The position numbers and the translations under genes are program-made. Positions 36,910 through 49,284 of a DNA stretch of 64,000 bases are shown here, in pieces. Below the pieces are notes generated by a model. The model had not been told where the DNA came from and did not search any database. It was given only the letters and a program-made list of their open reading frames with translations. The stretch's first letter is position 1. Each line of letters starts with the position of its first letter. The stretch comes from Eonycteris spelaea (Eukaryota > Chordata > Mammalia > Chiroptera > Pteropodidae), in the NCBI GenBank assembly GCA_003508835.1, contig PUFA01000092.1:5084001-5148000 (forward strand). The letters run 5' to 3'.

Positions 36910-37499
36910 TTTTACAGAAATTGTCTAGTTGAACTGTTTAAGTTTGCCTTTATTGTAATACAATCATTTGAAAGGTGATTGTGGCTCTGGGCACTCCCTT
37001 TGATTTATAGTTTGGGAATTCAGCCGTTTTGAATTTTTGTTTTAAAATTTTAAATTAGATTATGTAACTATCTTAATTTACTTTCCTATTGAATTGTTAA
37101 GGTGAATAATTTTATTTTGATTTGACCATGCCCAGAAAGCATAGTTTTGGTGTGAAATGTCAAAGTATGTTTTTCTTCTCTACATGAAAATAGCTTGCAG
37201 ATTTGGTTGATATTTGATGGAAAGTGATTTCTATAGTTTGAGGCACAAGTGAACTTCAATTTTAACCTTGTGATGATTATACATGTTTATGGAAAATGAG
37301 TTGAAATGTAGAACTGCAATCATTGTCCACATTTTTCAGGCTTTGCCAGGCCTGAATGCCTTTTTATTTAGAAAATTTTCCATGCCTTTGGGTTACTAAG
37401 AATCAAAATAATGTAAATTGGTACATTTGGTTCAATCTGTAGCCCAAAAGGCAGTGACTGAGTTTTATTCACAAAATCATATTTTGCATGAGCTTTGCT
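36906..37499. other. Unclassified AT-rich DNA
   Basis: No gene or recognised repeat. Confidence 0.45.
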
Positions 37500-38110
37500 T
37501 ATAGCTCTTAAAACGCAGTGGCGGCCTACCAAGAGCAGGGGAATACCATTTTGGGAAAATGGTTTAGCTTAGGCCTGATACTCCAGGAAAGAATTCAGCA
37601 AGCAAAGTTACAGTATTTTAAAAGCATGATGCAATTTCTGGCTGATCTACAATGTTATTCATAGTTAAAGGCTCTTTCTGGTAGGTGAGTACTTAACAGC
37701 AAATGACATACCTATAAATAGCATGGCGGCACTCTCTTGGATCCAAGGAGAACTCAAGAAGTTTGAAAGAAGACCTCAGCCAGTAGCTGAAAGGACTGGG
37801 ACCAAACCCATCTCCCAAAGAAGAGGGAGCTGTCTAAAGCGAGGCAATTTATCAGGATCTTGGCCAAATTGGCTGGAGTTCAAGGTGCTAATATCAGAGG
37901 CATATTGGAACACAAACTAGGTTGTGGGGCAAAGCCCAATATACAGAATTTGCACAAATGGGGGAAACACAAACAAATGCTAGGTTTTAGTGACCCAGTT
38001 ATGGGGACTTCAATTAACTTAAAATCCCACTTATTACCTGGGAGATGATCTCTCAGTGTGATTCTCATTGGCTTGAGGAGGGAGGAGTCTTGAATCTATT
38101 GTTGAGGGTC
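37500..38110. other. Unclassified GC-richer segment, possible old LTR
   Basis: Richer in G and C than its flanks. It contains 'ataaatagcatggcggcac' near 37714 and 'ctcattggcttgaggaggga' near 38064, words of the kind found in promoters or LTRs. Frames of 60-65 codons occur on both strands with no recognised similarity. I could not find matching terminal TG..CA ends with duplications. Confidence 0.35.
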
Positions 38111-38440
38111 CTCAGTAACTGGTGATCAAAACAGAATCATATGAGATCTCTGGACAAATATTTTCAACTCAGTGAACTGATTGGTTTTATAGTTTTCATT
38201 GGTCTGATTGTATTAATCTTTTACGTTAGGGCTGTATTGACACAATCTAAAGAACATGGTCTTTTCTTCTACATGATCTTGAGCTTTTAGAGACTTAATT
38301 ATAAATCTATTCTCATCTGAAGTACTTAGAATTATAGACTAGTTTGCTTGGTTTTGTTAAGCAGATTTTAAAGCGTTTGAGTCATGTCCAAACTAATTTC
38401 AAGTAAAATTTTGGAGCTTCTTATTAACATAAAAATACAT

Positions 38441-38975
38441 TGAGGAAAGTATACACATCATAAGTGTAAACTCAATAAAGGCTTACAAACTGAACATGCC
38501 CAGATCAAGGAACAGAATATTACCAGCTCTCAGAAACTTATTTAGTTCCTGCTTCTAGTTACTAACTCCCCCAAAATAACCACTCTCCTAACAATAGATA
38601 AGTTCTGTGTGTTTTGACCTTTATGTGAAATAAATTATATAATATATATTCTTTTGTGTATGGTTTCTTTTGCTCATCATTATGCTTGTGAGATCCCCCA
38701 TTGTTGCTTAATCATAGATTATTTCTTATTATTGTGCAGTATTTCATTGTACAAACATATCATAATTTCTTATATCACTTCTACTATTGGTAAACATAGT
38801 ATCTTGTCTTGGTGCTGTTATGTATAATATTGCTATGAATATTCTAGTACATGTGTTTTGGTAAACACATGAACACATTTCTGTGGATATCATGCAGTGG
38901 AATTGATGGGTCACGTATCAGTGATACTTTTCAACATGCTATTGAAGTTTACAATTTTATCAGTTAGCCAGTCCC
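38441..38975 (-). mobile_element. Old L1M 3' end (late ORF2 and 3'UTR)
   Basis: 'atgcccagatcaaggaacag', 'aatattaccagctctcagaa', 'ccaaaataaccactctccta', 'tatattcttttgtgtatggt', 'ttgtgagatcccccattgtt', 'gtgcagtatttcattgtaca', 'attgctatgaatattctagt' and 'gtggaattgatgggtca' follow in order the reverse complement of an old L1M 3' end. Confidence 0.88.
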
Positions 38976-39387
38976 AAAGATTTTGTATTATCATAAATGT
39001 ATCATAGATCTAGCCTATCCTAGTTGTACATGATTTATATTGGCCTATTTTTTGCCAAGGTTTTTTTACACGGATGTTTAATTATGTATCTCTTCTATTT
39101 TACATTTATAGTGTGTAATAAGTGTGTAATTTTAATGAGAAAATAAAGACTACAACAGCCCTTTTTGTTGTTATAAAAATTTATACATCCATCTCTAATA
39201 CTTCTCTATAATTTAGCCACAACTTATAGAGAAGTATTAACATAAGATTATTCTCCTTTTTAAAAATTTACCGTGTTAAAATCTCACATTTTAGAACAAG
39301 TAAATACATGGATATTTATTCACATTAAAACACTGTCTTCCTTTAAAAAGATCAACTTCAATTTTTTTAAACAAACATCATTTCTAG

Positions 39388-39755
39388 AATAGTTTTAAAT
39401 TTACAGAAAAATTGAGTGGACAGTATGGAGTTTTCATATACCCCACACAGTTTCTCCTATTAATATCTTATAAGTATGGTATACTTGTCACGATTAATAA
39501 AACAATATTGATACATTATTATTAACTAAATCTATAGTATATTTAGATTTCCATAGATTTTAACTAAAACCCTTTTTCTGTCCCAGGATTCCATCCTGGG
39601 TACCACATTACATTTAGTCATCATGTCTTCTTAAGTTCTTTTAACTGTGGCAGTTTCTTAGATTTTCCTTGTTTTTTATTACTTTGAGAGTTTTGAGGAA
39701 TACTGGTCAGGTATTTTGTAGAGTGTACCTCAGTTGGGATTTTCATAATGTTTTT
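39388..39755 (-). mobile_element. Old L1M 3'UTR
   Basis: 'ttacagaaaaattgagtgga', 'gtatggagttttcatatacc', 'ccacacagtttctcctatta', 'ctttttctgtcccaggattc', 'ttagtcatcatgtcttctta', 'gtggcagtttcttagatttt' and 'ggtcaggtattttgtagagt' are the characteristic reverse-complement words of an L1M 3'UTR, colinear throughout. The same family occurs in forward orientation near 63700. Confidence 0.88.
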
Positions 39756-39757
39756 CT

Positions 39758-39785
39758 TTAAAATTTTTTAATTAAAAAATTTTAA
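39758..39785. repeat. 28-bp perfect palindrome of A/T
   Basis: Positions 39758-39785 equal their own reverse complement (core AAAATTTTTTAATT and its complement). It sits between two L1M 3'UTR pieces. Confidence 0.9.
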
Positions 39786-39794
39786 TTAAAAATT

Positions 39795-40590
39795 TTAATT
39801 GTGGTTAAAAAAAACACATAAAATCTATGTTAACCATTTTTTTTTCTTCCAGTTTGAGCATATGCATCACATCACATAGTTACCAATCTTTTGTGTGTGT
39901 GTGAAAGAACTTTTAAATACTACTCCCTTAGCAAATTTCAAGTATACAACACAGTATTATGAGCTACAATAATCACGCTGCACGACTGAGGCTGGAGGGC
40001 CTGGGCCTGCCTCAGAGCATGGGAGGGCATGACTGCAGCCAGTTTACTGGACCTTTTAGGGTCCACAGCCAGGACCAAGGTCAGAGGGCCTGTCACCCAG
40101 GGCATTAGCAGACATGACTTCTTCTGGATTCCTTGGCAGATGGTAACAGTGGCAGGATCAAGGCCAAATGAGGCTGTAGCTGGTTCCACATGGAGACATT
40201 TACTTTCAGGTCTGTAGCTGGGACCAGAGTCAACAAGTCTGTTGCCTGGGTACAGGCCTACTTTCTCAAAATGGCCCTCCTTAGTTTTGGGATCCACCAG
40301 TTTCAAAATCTCCTAGTTGGATTCCAAGGTTTTACAAAGGCACTTTTTTTCCTATTGGTGCCTGTCAAATTATTGTTGCTGAAGGAGAATATGAGCAGGG
40401 GACCTCCTGCCATTTGCTGACGTCACTTCCATTTTAACCACTTTCGAGTATATATTTTAGCAGTGTTAACTATATTCATATTGTTGTGTAACAGATATTT
40501 GGAACAATTTTATCTTGCAAAATTGAAATTCTGTACCCACTAAACAACAATTCTCTATTTCCACTGTAACATCCCAAGATTCTTTTAATC
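39795..40590 (-). mobile_element. Old L1M 3'UTR serving as host of a mini-L1
   Basis: The left part (39795-39840) ends 'aaaatctatgttaaccattt' and the right part (40434-40590) reads 'ttaaccactttcgagtat', 'cagtgttaactatattcata', 'ttgttgtgtaacagatattt' and 'aattctgtacccactaaaca'. Together they rebuild the reverse complement of an L1M 3'UTR, which is continuous across this point in its family. The interruption is the mini-L1 at 39841-40433. Confidence 0.8.
39841..40433 (-). mobile_element. Internally deleted mini-L1: 5'UTR joined to 3'UTR
   Basis: From the left there is a T-run (the tail) and an L1 3'UTR in reverse complement ('catcacatcacatagttacc', 'aacttttaaatactactccc', 'agcaaatttcaagtatacaa', 'ataatcacgctgcac'). 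It joins near 39985 directly to GC-richer sequence made of repeated 'gggaccaga..gtctgt..cctgggtacagg' phrases, typical of an L1 5'UTR in reverse complement. The right end has 'ccatttgctgacgtcac', the complement of an L1 start. Neither ORF1 nor ORF2 is present: 0.6 kb stands for 6 kb or more. The flanks TTAACCATTTT (39830-39840) and TTAACCACTTT (40434-40444) form a target duplication with one mismatch. Confidence 0.65.
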
Positions 40591-40640
40591 ATTAAGTTCT
40601 CCAGTACACTGACAATTCTGATTTTATATGAGACAAGAAA

Positions 40641-40859
40641 GAATATTTATTGAAAATCTACTATGCTCCAGGGATTTTGTCAGCTACTTTTAAATATGCT
40701 TTTTTAAATTCAGATTTTATAAAAATAGAGTGAAGCTTTACAAACTGTCCCTGTTTTTCAGATTTAGGACTCTTGTCTTTGTTGAGTAACCTGCTGAAGT
40801 TTACATAGCAAGTGAACCCAAGCTAAACCTGTGGGAACGCAAAGTTTGTGTTCTTTCTT
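40641..40859 (-). repeat. MIR SINE remnant
   Basis: 'gaatatttattgaaaatcta', 'ctatgctccagggattttgt', 'ccctgtttttcagattta', 'gagtaacctgctgaagttta' and 'catagcaagtgaacccaagc' follow the reverse complement of MIR in order. Confidence 0.75.
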
Positions 40860-42149
40860 GTGTAATATTTTACTTTCAGCTTCCTAAGATTCTGCTTATT
40901 ATATAACATAATGGAACAAATAAATGACTATTTACTTATAGATTAATATTTTATAAATGAGGTTATGTCCCTAAATGAATGAAATGATTAAAATTTTTAA
41001 CTGAGGAAGTAAAGAGAGAATCTGATAATTTAACTACATATTTAATTATTTTGGTAGAATATATTGAAGTTGTATTTTAAATACTTAGTATTTTGGAGCT
41101 GGAAAGCCCGCTGTCTCAGGGTCTGCTGCACTCTCGACCATTTCACATTCCGTTCCCGTGACTGACTGATGTGCATGACTATGACAAATGTTTGGCAGCC
41201 ACACTGGGCTGGGCTTGTGAGTGTGAGGACTCAGGCTGTCATTAAACTGGGGCCTGGTGCCAAGGACTGAGTGCATGCTGAAGACACTGCTCCAAGCTCC
41301 ACCACCCTATTGGCCAAGGCACAAGTGCAAACTGTGCTTGTGAATTTATCATAAATTATTTTTTAATGGAACAATTTTAAATCAGACAAAGAAAATGCTT
41401 TCCCTCTGGAATGGAATCCCACCCTATTGCAATCTGAGTTTGACTTGATAAATAATGGGATAGGCTACTGAGGGAGATTACAAATTACATCTCTCAAGGG
41501 GTTTTAGAAAGAGAATAACCATCTGTCCATGATGAGTCCAAGGTAGAGTTGTGTCTGTGTATCTGAAAAGCCCATGGTGTTGTAAAAGAAACATTTCAGT
41601 AATAAGAAGCAGACCTAGGCTTTAGTTTTCAGCTTTCCAGTAACTTTTCTTGTGACCTTAATCTAGTACTTTGAATTCTGTCACCATATTGTGACATCTC
41701 TGGAGAGTGTGTCCTCATCTTTATATCCTTCTGACACCTAGATATAAAGAAATCAACTCTAACTATATTAAGATGGGAGTTTGGACTGAAATGTGCTTTT
41801 TGGAAAACTAGCTCCATGGGTGGTGAGTAATTATGATGGGGGCGGGGAGGAATGAGTAGAACAAAGTTAAGCTTTTTTTTCAATGTTAAATTTTCTCAGA
41901 GCCTCTAATGTGCTAAAGAATAATTTTCCAAGAATTAAATGGAATTAAGTGTTTCTCCCACACTTAACCATGAAACCCATTTTGTGCAACATATCGTAGG
42001 TCTTATGTTCTATGAAACATTTTTTGAGAATCACAGATTTCAAGCTCAATATTATAATTTCCAGCTTTGAAAATTCAGTGTCCGTGTTTTATAAATACCT
42101 ATACTTATTTTAGTACTTATCAAGGGAAGCCTAATAATATATTCACTAA
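40860..42149. other. Unclassified DNA with a GC-richer island
   Basis: The segment 41085-41340 is clearly richer in G and C than anything nearby, with no recognised repeat or gene. The rest is ordinary AT-rich sequence. Frames of 63-84 codons are not similar to any protein I recognise. Confidence 0.45.
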
Positions 42150-42345
42150 TTAACTTATTCAATAAAAATTTAATAGTGCCCATTATGTGCTAGGATAGTG
42201 TTAGGTGCTGAGAATACATCAATAAACAACAACAAAATTTCTACTCTTGCAAAGCTTATATTTTAGTGCAGAAAGATAGACTTTAGACAATTAAGTAATA
42301 ATATGTAAATATGTGTTACGGAGAAAAATAAAGATAGAATTCTGG
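42150..42345 (-). mobile_element. L2 LINE 3' end
   Basis: 'cattatgtgctaggatagtg', 'ttaggtgctgagaatacatc', 'aataaacaacaacaaaattt', 'gcaaagcttatattttagtg' and 'gtgttacggagaaaaataaa' follow the reverse complement of the L2 3' terminus. Confidence 0.88.
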
Positions 42346-42394
42346 GTTAATCTTAATTGAATTTAGTAGAAGTGAAACTGTGATATCTGAAGCC

Positions 42395-42835
42395 AGGTCA
42401 GGAAAAACTGCCACTTTCTTTGATCGTCTAGGATGACTGCTCTCTGGATGCTTTCTCATAGGTTGTTGCCACCGGGAACCCATGCTCTGGAAATCCCAAG
42501 CCACAGGGAAAGGCCAAATGTAGGTGCTTTTGTCAGTTTTAGTTGCCCTAGTCCTTTGAGTCATTTCAACCCAAGTGCCCAACATGTCAGTAAAGATTCC
42601 TCAGTATAACTTCAGTGCTTAGGCATGCAACTTACTTCGAGCCATTTAAGTCTTCCCAACTGAGGCTCTATAAAAAGGGGGTGGGGGAGGCATCTCTCCT
42701 GTGCTCTCTCAATTCCTGACCTACAGAATCTTTCAGCATAATATGTTTGTTGCTCTATCCCATGAAATGTGGCCTGTTCAGCAATAGTAGAATCTATAGC
42801 AAGGGTTCTATCTCTGTTTGCTAAAGTCACAACTG
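42395..42835 (+). mobile_element. MLT1-type MaLR LTR, 3' two-thirds
   Basis: 'aatcccaagccacagggaaa', 'ggccaaatgtaggtgctttt', 'caacccaagtgcccaacatg', 'tcagtaaagattcctcagta', 'caattcctgacctacagaat', 'cataatatgtttgttgctct' and 'cctgttcagcaatagtagaa' follow the 3' part of an older MLT1 LTR, including the 'cctgacccacagaa' word and the 'agcaatagata' end. Diverged. Confidence 0.72.
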
Positions 42836-44720
42836 GGAGAATGGCCATGATTTACTTCAATGGGCTCTTTTATGTCACCTCTTCTTGTTGCAATTTAGGT
42901 GGAAATTATGAGGTCAGATAGCATCTAAGAAAAGCCTGGTTATCATGTGCTTGGTGAGGGTAAATCAAAAGCTGTGCCTTGCTTTTGTGTCAACAATCAA
43001 TGGCTTAGGTGACCCCAAATGTGATTCATTCAGGGTCATGAAATTCAATCTGTCTTTAAGCAACTCATCATAATGAACATCACAAAAGACCGATATATTA
43101 AACAGGTTGCCTACTTATTAACTAATAGATTTATAACATAGTATAAACTGAGAATACTGATGTTGGTTGCTTAAACTATCATTTCTGTACAGAAATTTCT
43201 GTTTAGGAAGTTGGATTATTTAGATACCATAAAGTTGGAGCAAGAGTTTTTGATTGATTTAAATGACTGATAAATTAAGCTGTGATAAACTAATTATTCA
43301 TTCCTATGAGAGACATGAAATTGAATACAATACAAGAAATTGAATTTAATTGTCTGCTTACATTTTCTCTACACAGAACTAGGTGAGCGCTATAAATTTG
43401 TTTCACTGTATATACATTTTGTGTTCTATGCTCATCTCCCAATTTTGATATATACATTCTTGAAAATATCCAATGCCGTTAATTGATAACATCTTTCTTT
43501 ACACCTGAAAGCCACTCTGTCATTTTAAAGTAATTTTGAATCTATCCCATCTTCTAGTTCATACTATTGATTCAATATTCAAATTTTCAATACTCTAGAG
43601 CCAATTAATTCTAACCTCTTTATTAAGATGGGTAGGATATCTCTATTTACATGAGGTCTTAAGGAGGCACATTCCCTAAAAGTCCAGTGAAGCCAATGAG
43701 TAAGACAGCGATCTTCAAAGAAATCTATGAATTAGTACAATTATTTTCTTTAAAATAAGCATGAAAAAGCAGAGGAAATTCACAGAACATGAACGTGGAC
43801 TATTATATTTATATTTATTATATCTTTATTATATGACTGATTCTTAATTTGAAAAGCTTTTGAACTTATTCTTAATGGCTTTGATGACAATTTATAGCAC
43901 TCACACTTCCCTTCCCACTGGCCCCTACAACCAGTTCAGTCAACTTTTATAAACTTGGGTTAAAAACTTGAATTCATTTTTCTCTAGGAGTGGGAATTTC
44001 CATGCCACTAAAATGCAAATCATCATAGCTCTGCCGTTATTTTATGTATAGGGAAAATTCTAGTTCTGCGTAGTTGTTACAGACATTAGAAAGGAAGCAT
44101 ATGGTTTCTGCAACACTTCAGAATCATTTAGCCTGCAATCATGACTGTGTATATATTTATTTACAAGCAAAGTCTTCATCTTTGATTATCATAAATGAGC
44201 TATTGTCTCTTTTTGCTGACACCCTACAAGAAGAAAAGAATAATATTACAGTTAAAAAAGAATGAATGATAAAGCAATTAAAGAGAAAAAACAAATATGT
44301 TATGTTGAATATGTTATTCAGCATATACAAGGAGACTATATCCATTAGGAGGGTGTAAGTGGCTTGTTTTCATGCTGTACTGCTTGTTCCGTGCTGAGGT
44401 AGAATCTATAAACTTAGAGAAACTTGTAGGGTCAGTCAACCTTAAAACAAAACTGAAAAATACCTTGCTTCCCAAAGCATTTTATTGTAAAGATTGGCCC
44501 AGATATTTACAACATTATTTTATACTTCCAAGAATGTCTGAAAAAGACTTCTAATAGGTAGCAACAGATGCAAGAAACCTCCCTCCCCCTTTTTTGGTGA
44601 AGTCCTTGGCTCCATTTGTTTTCTAAACTTCGATACTGTACACATTTCCCTCTTTCCAAATGGCTTTAGCAATGGAGCCTCTCTTCTTCATGGCTACTCT
44701 CTTATTTCCTGTCTTCATGT
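42836..44720. other. Unclassified AT-rich DNA, no gene
   Basis: No repeat family is recognised. Frames of about 60 codons at 44074-44554 lie in AT-rich DNA and are treated as chance. Confidence 0.5.
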
Positions 44721-44870
44721 GTTCATTTTCAGCACATGCGCATTGAGAGCCTATTTTGGACCAGGTACTGCACAAGTAATGGATAAAAATAGACATGCTT
44801 TCTGTCCCTACAGAGTATAAATTCTAATAGGAGAGAGGGGCATTAAATCTAGGACTGGTGTAACAAAATG
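44721..44870 (-). mobile_element. L2 LINE 3' end
   Basis: 'gcattgagagcctattttgg', 'accaggtactgcacaagtaa', 'tggataaaaatagacatgct' and 'ctacagagtataaattctaa' follow the reverse complement of the L2 3' end. Confidence 0.82.
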
Positions 44871-44929
44871 TTAACATTTAGTAGTTCTGGGAGTAGTTCT
44901 TGTTATATTTTGAATTTATTAATAATAAT

Positions 44930-45150
44930 GAGTTAACATTTATAAAGTACCTATTGTGAGCCAGGCACTGTGTTAAATGCTTTACATGTGTTAACCAATT
45001 TAATTTTCATGTCATATGATCCTACGAAATGGGTAGTGTCATTATGTCCATTTCCAGGTGAAGACATTGAGACTTAGAGATTAACTTTCCCAGGAGTGCA
45101 TAACTTTAACAGTCAAAGGCAGGACTTGAACTTATAGTAAGTAGAAGAAC
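44930..45150 (-). repeat. MIR SINE
   Basis: 'gtacctattgtgagccaggc', 'actgtgttaaatgctttaca', 'accaatttaattttcatgtc', 'cctacgaaatgggtagtgtc', 'ccatttccaggtgaagacat', 'tgagacttagagattaactt' and 'aggcaggacttgaacttata' form a nearly complete, well-preserved reverse MIR. Confidence 0.95.
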
Positions 45151-48100
45151 ATTTTTTCCCTTCTCTCTACCTCCTCCCGCTTACGTCTCAAACAAAAACA
45201 GAATTGGCACTGTGAGCTGTGGCTGGTTAGTACCTTGGATAGCTCCCAGAGCCTCCTTGGTCCTTTTATTTTCAGCGCGTCCCAGCTATCTGGTGGTTTG
45301 CCTTCCCATTTCTCCCTCTCGATGAGTCCCTGGACATTAAGGGGGCTCAGCCAACTTCATTTAGTCACTAATTCATCAATACATACTTAGTATTATCTGG
45401 AAATGCTATAGTGTAAGGATGGAGGGACAATATATGGAGGCAAATGTACCAGTATAGAGTCTGTGATGAGGGTGCTTTTTCCTCATTCTGCACTACTCCT
45501 CTCCCTACAACTCACACATCATCCATTAGAAGAGAAAGACAGACCTTTTTAGCTAGTAATGTATTCCCCAGAGATTTAATGACCCCAGGAGCTCTGGCAG
45601 ACTTGTAATAACACATTTTGAACAGTTAATCAGGAGTTTAACCAACAAGATTAAAAGTTGAAATTAAAATAATTTCACAACGTGGGGTATAATTGGTTTC
45701 TTTTGTGCTTTGCTCTATTGAGCCAAAGATATCATGCAATCAAACATTTGCTCTAAAATATATTTTGCTTTTCTTCAGAGAATTGCAACAAATAATCTAG
45801 CTAGCTGTGCATGTGTGAGTGTGTGTGTATATTGATTTTTAAACATACTCGATTCTTACCTCCTGATTATTTATGGGGGAAAAACCTTCTATTGACTTAC
45901 CTATTTTACCCATGAGCAGAAATGAGGAAAAAATGCCCGATTCACCTACCTCCCATGCCTTAGGGACAAAAATGCTGCCCCCACCTTTTTTTTTTTTTAA
46001 TGAGCACATAGTAATTGTTCTGACTCAAAATTTCCCCTTAATTGTTTAGATTTCTGTACCTTTGTTCTTTCTAGACACAGAAACAAGTAAGAATTACCAA
46101 AAAATATAACAAGTTAACAATAACATGTGGACTTCAGATTCTCTCTTCTTTAACATTACTGCTAAACCAGATGTGTGCTATCCATCAGAGAATTTATTCT
46201 GTCCTATGACCCTATTTACAAATTTTTGTATATATTCTTTATCATATTGTGGAAGGAACTCCATGAAACAACTTTGAAACAGAGGTAAAAGACAAAAACA
46301 GATCAAGAATTTCATGAGATAGCATCATTTTAGGGAAAAAAAATCTCAGAGAGAGAGAGAAAATCCCCCATACCTTGAGTAGTCTAAAAGATCTTGATTT
46401 TATTTTGGGATTTGTGCTACAAATGGGTAACAGTACTAATAAAACCAATATGATCTGTTTCATATGACCCTTGCAAGAGAGAGATTATTGGCCTAATTAA
46501 CAGATGTGTTAATTGATGCTTACAGAATATGTTTTACTCAAAGTAGGTGAGGTTAGTATTCTGACTATCTTTCCAAGCCATTTCTACTTCACTAATCTGT
46601 TCCATAAATAATGAAACTAAACAATCTTTTGAAACAAAGTAGAATATTATGAATTAAATTATGAAACAAAATGATACCAACCCCAAAATCAGCATTAAAT
46701 GTTTAAATGTTTGAAGTTGATTGAATCGTATGATTCTAAAAATGCTCAATTTAATGAAATATTTCATCTAATATGAAACCTTTTAAATTTAGCCTTATTG
46801 AATTCTAGAAAAAAAGAATAATTATATTTATATTAATATGAACTAAGTTAAAAACATTGCTTAAAAGATAAATTTCTATCTTAAATACTATGGATAATTT
46901 ATAGTCAGTTTTTATTAAATAAATGCACACTACTAACATTCCTGAGTACCAAATGTTCTTCTAAATAGGTTAAACATTTCTCTAGAGTGTCTTATCCCAT
47001 GACTTTGTTTTAGCATACCTACCCATAAAAATAGTGCAAAAGTGTTCACATCCATGGCCAAGTTAGAGAGAAAATAAATTAAGATTTAAAGACCAATGAA
47101 ACACTACTATATGTTATCACAGTTGAAGGTTATTGCTGAAAATAATCATTACCACTAGTCAACAGTGGTTACATAAAAGAAAGGTAGCACTGAGCATATC
47201 TGTTTTAAAACAAGCACAACAGCAATTTTGCTCACTCAGTTGAATTAAGCTTGAGTAATTACCTTTTATAAGTCTGAACCTATCTGGGAGTTATCTTCAT
47301 TACAAATAGCTGTTTTAAAATATTTTCTCTTAAAAATATTTTCTCCTATTTTCCATTAAATATTAATAAATATTGTTTATGTTCTGTGTGAATAACTTCA
47401 TCAAGCCTCAAAAAAACTTTTAAACATTTCAGAAGAATAATAATTTAAACAATTGATATATTCTCATTTTAAAAAATTCAAGCAGTTCATCAAAGTATGA
47501 AATGGGAAAATACAAAATTTCATTATCCAGATACAATATGTAATAAATAACACATCATAGTACATATTTATTGTTTTAAATGGATGTATAGTTTAAGGTT
47601 GATTTTAATTGTAAATTACTAAAAACTAAATAATGAGTTAAGTTTATAAAATTTACTTTTTCACCCACATAACAAGAAGTTAAAGACGGTATAGAAGCTC
47701 AGTGATGAAATAATAACTCTTTATATCTTTTTGCTGTGTTATTACTAGTATGTCTTTTACTTCTCTCACGCTGATAAAATGGCTACTTTACATCCACGCA
47801 TCTATATTCAAGGCATGAAAGAAAGGGAAGTATTGGCCAGAGACGTACTTTCTGTATTACTAGGAAGCAAAAATGTTTTCAGGCAATTGTCACCTGCAGT
47901 AGATTTCTGTTTATGGCTTATGGGCTAGAACTATATTACAATTCCACTTCTAGCTGGAAATGGAGCTGAAAAAGTGAGGAATTAGTTTTTGCAGGCTTTA
48001 TAAGAGATGATAAGGTAGAAATATATTTTTATACAAATGAATAACTATGCAATCATATTTAATCTTGATGTTTTAAAATGAAATATTTTAAATTTAGTTT

Positions 48101-48830
48101 TATAAAATAAAAATCTCAAAGTAAAATTTGAGGAAATACTGAACTTCTCATAAAAATTTCTCCCTAAAGCAGTTATTTCTTTAAAGATAATTGTAAGATT
48201 AGAAAAAGTCAATGAAAACTATTACTTTTAAATTATTGTTTTTTAACACCATATTTAATTTTTTACTAACCCGATTAACTTGTGATATAAAATAAAATTA
48301 ATATGTTTCTGTTCCTTGTAACTTGATTTTTTAAATTTTAAAAATTTATGTTGAAAATTTTACATCGTCAAGATATCAAATTTTATATTATTTTTGTAAC
48401 GATAATTCTCACAGTTTTTTTATGTGCATGTTCAAATTGATCAATGTTTTATCCAGTCATCGTATGACAGCTTTTCCCTCACATTTATTTGTCTTAGACT
48501 CCGGTTTTTAAAAAGACATGTTCTTAGATGATGAATTCTTCAAGTTACTTAGCTTTTGAATATATCTATTCATTGCTTTTATGACTATGGCTGTAGTGGC
48601 TAGTTGTGATCATTTGAGTTATAATTTTCTTCGTTCATAACATAACCATTTCTACTTGTCTTTTGGCACAGTATGTTGCTATGGAGAATCTGAGGCTGGC
48701 CTGTTTATTATTTCCTCATGCAGATGATTTACTTGTTTTGCTTGTATTCATTGAAAAAGTAACTATTTTTGAGTTAACAGAATATGACCCAAATTATAAG
48801 TCATTTATATGATATTTATTTCAAATTTCT
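45151..48830. other. Unclassified DNA, mostly AT-rich
   Basis: No transposon family is recognised over 3.7 kb. The 45200-45560 part is richer in G and C. A T11 run is at about 45988. No supported gene. Confidence 0.5.
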
Positions 48831-48831
48831 T

Positions 48832-48852
48832 TCATTTCATTTCATTTCATTT
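48832..48852. repeat. (TTTCA)n, about four units
   Basis: Four tandem CATTT units at the left edge of a possible MIR remnant. Confidence 0.85.
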
Positions 48853-48960
48853 AATATCCATAACAACCTTTGAAATAAATATTATTTTTATTTTTTATCA
48901 GACAGATGCAAGAAATTTTCCAGGTCTTAGATGTAGTCTTAAACTAAAAATTGACCTAAA
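48853..48960 (-). repeat. Possible MIR remnant
   Basis: 'taatatccataacaaccttt', 'gaaataaatattatttttat' and 'cagacagatgcaagaaattt' resemble the reverse MIR words 'taatcctcacaacaacc', 'gtattattatcccc' and 'acagatgaggaaac'. Confidence 0.55.
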
Positions 48961-49284
48961 GAACTATGAAAAAATTGTCTCTGGTTGGCATCTCTTGTGC
49001 TTTTTAAGTGGATTTAAAATTATTATACATTAAAAATCTTTCACCACTTACACTGTATATATCACGTAGGTTTAATATGGATGTCCTATGACAAAAAATT
49101 TTTCTAACAAAGGGAAAGATAAAATATTTTTTAGATTTTAGTGTTACTTTGAACACATGGATCACCCATGACAATAATATTTTTTCTCATTAGAACATTT
49201 AAATAATAAAGTAAGAAGCTGAAGGAAGATACAGTGAAGAAACTGATATTATTGAGCTAAAAATGCCACTGGAATCTTGCTTGA
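48961..49284. other. Unclassified AT-rich DNA
   Basis: No gene or recognised repeat. Confidence 0.45.
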
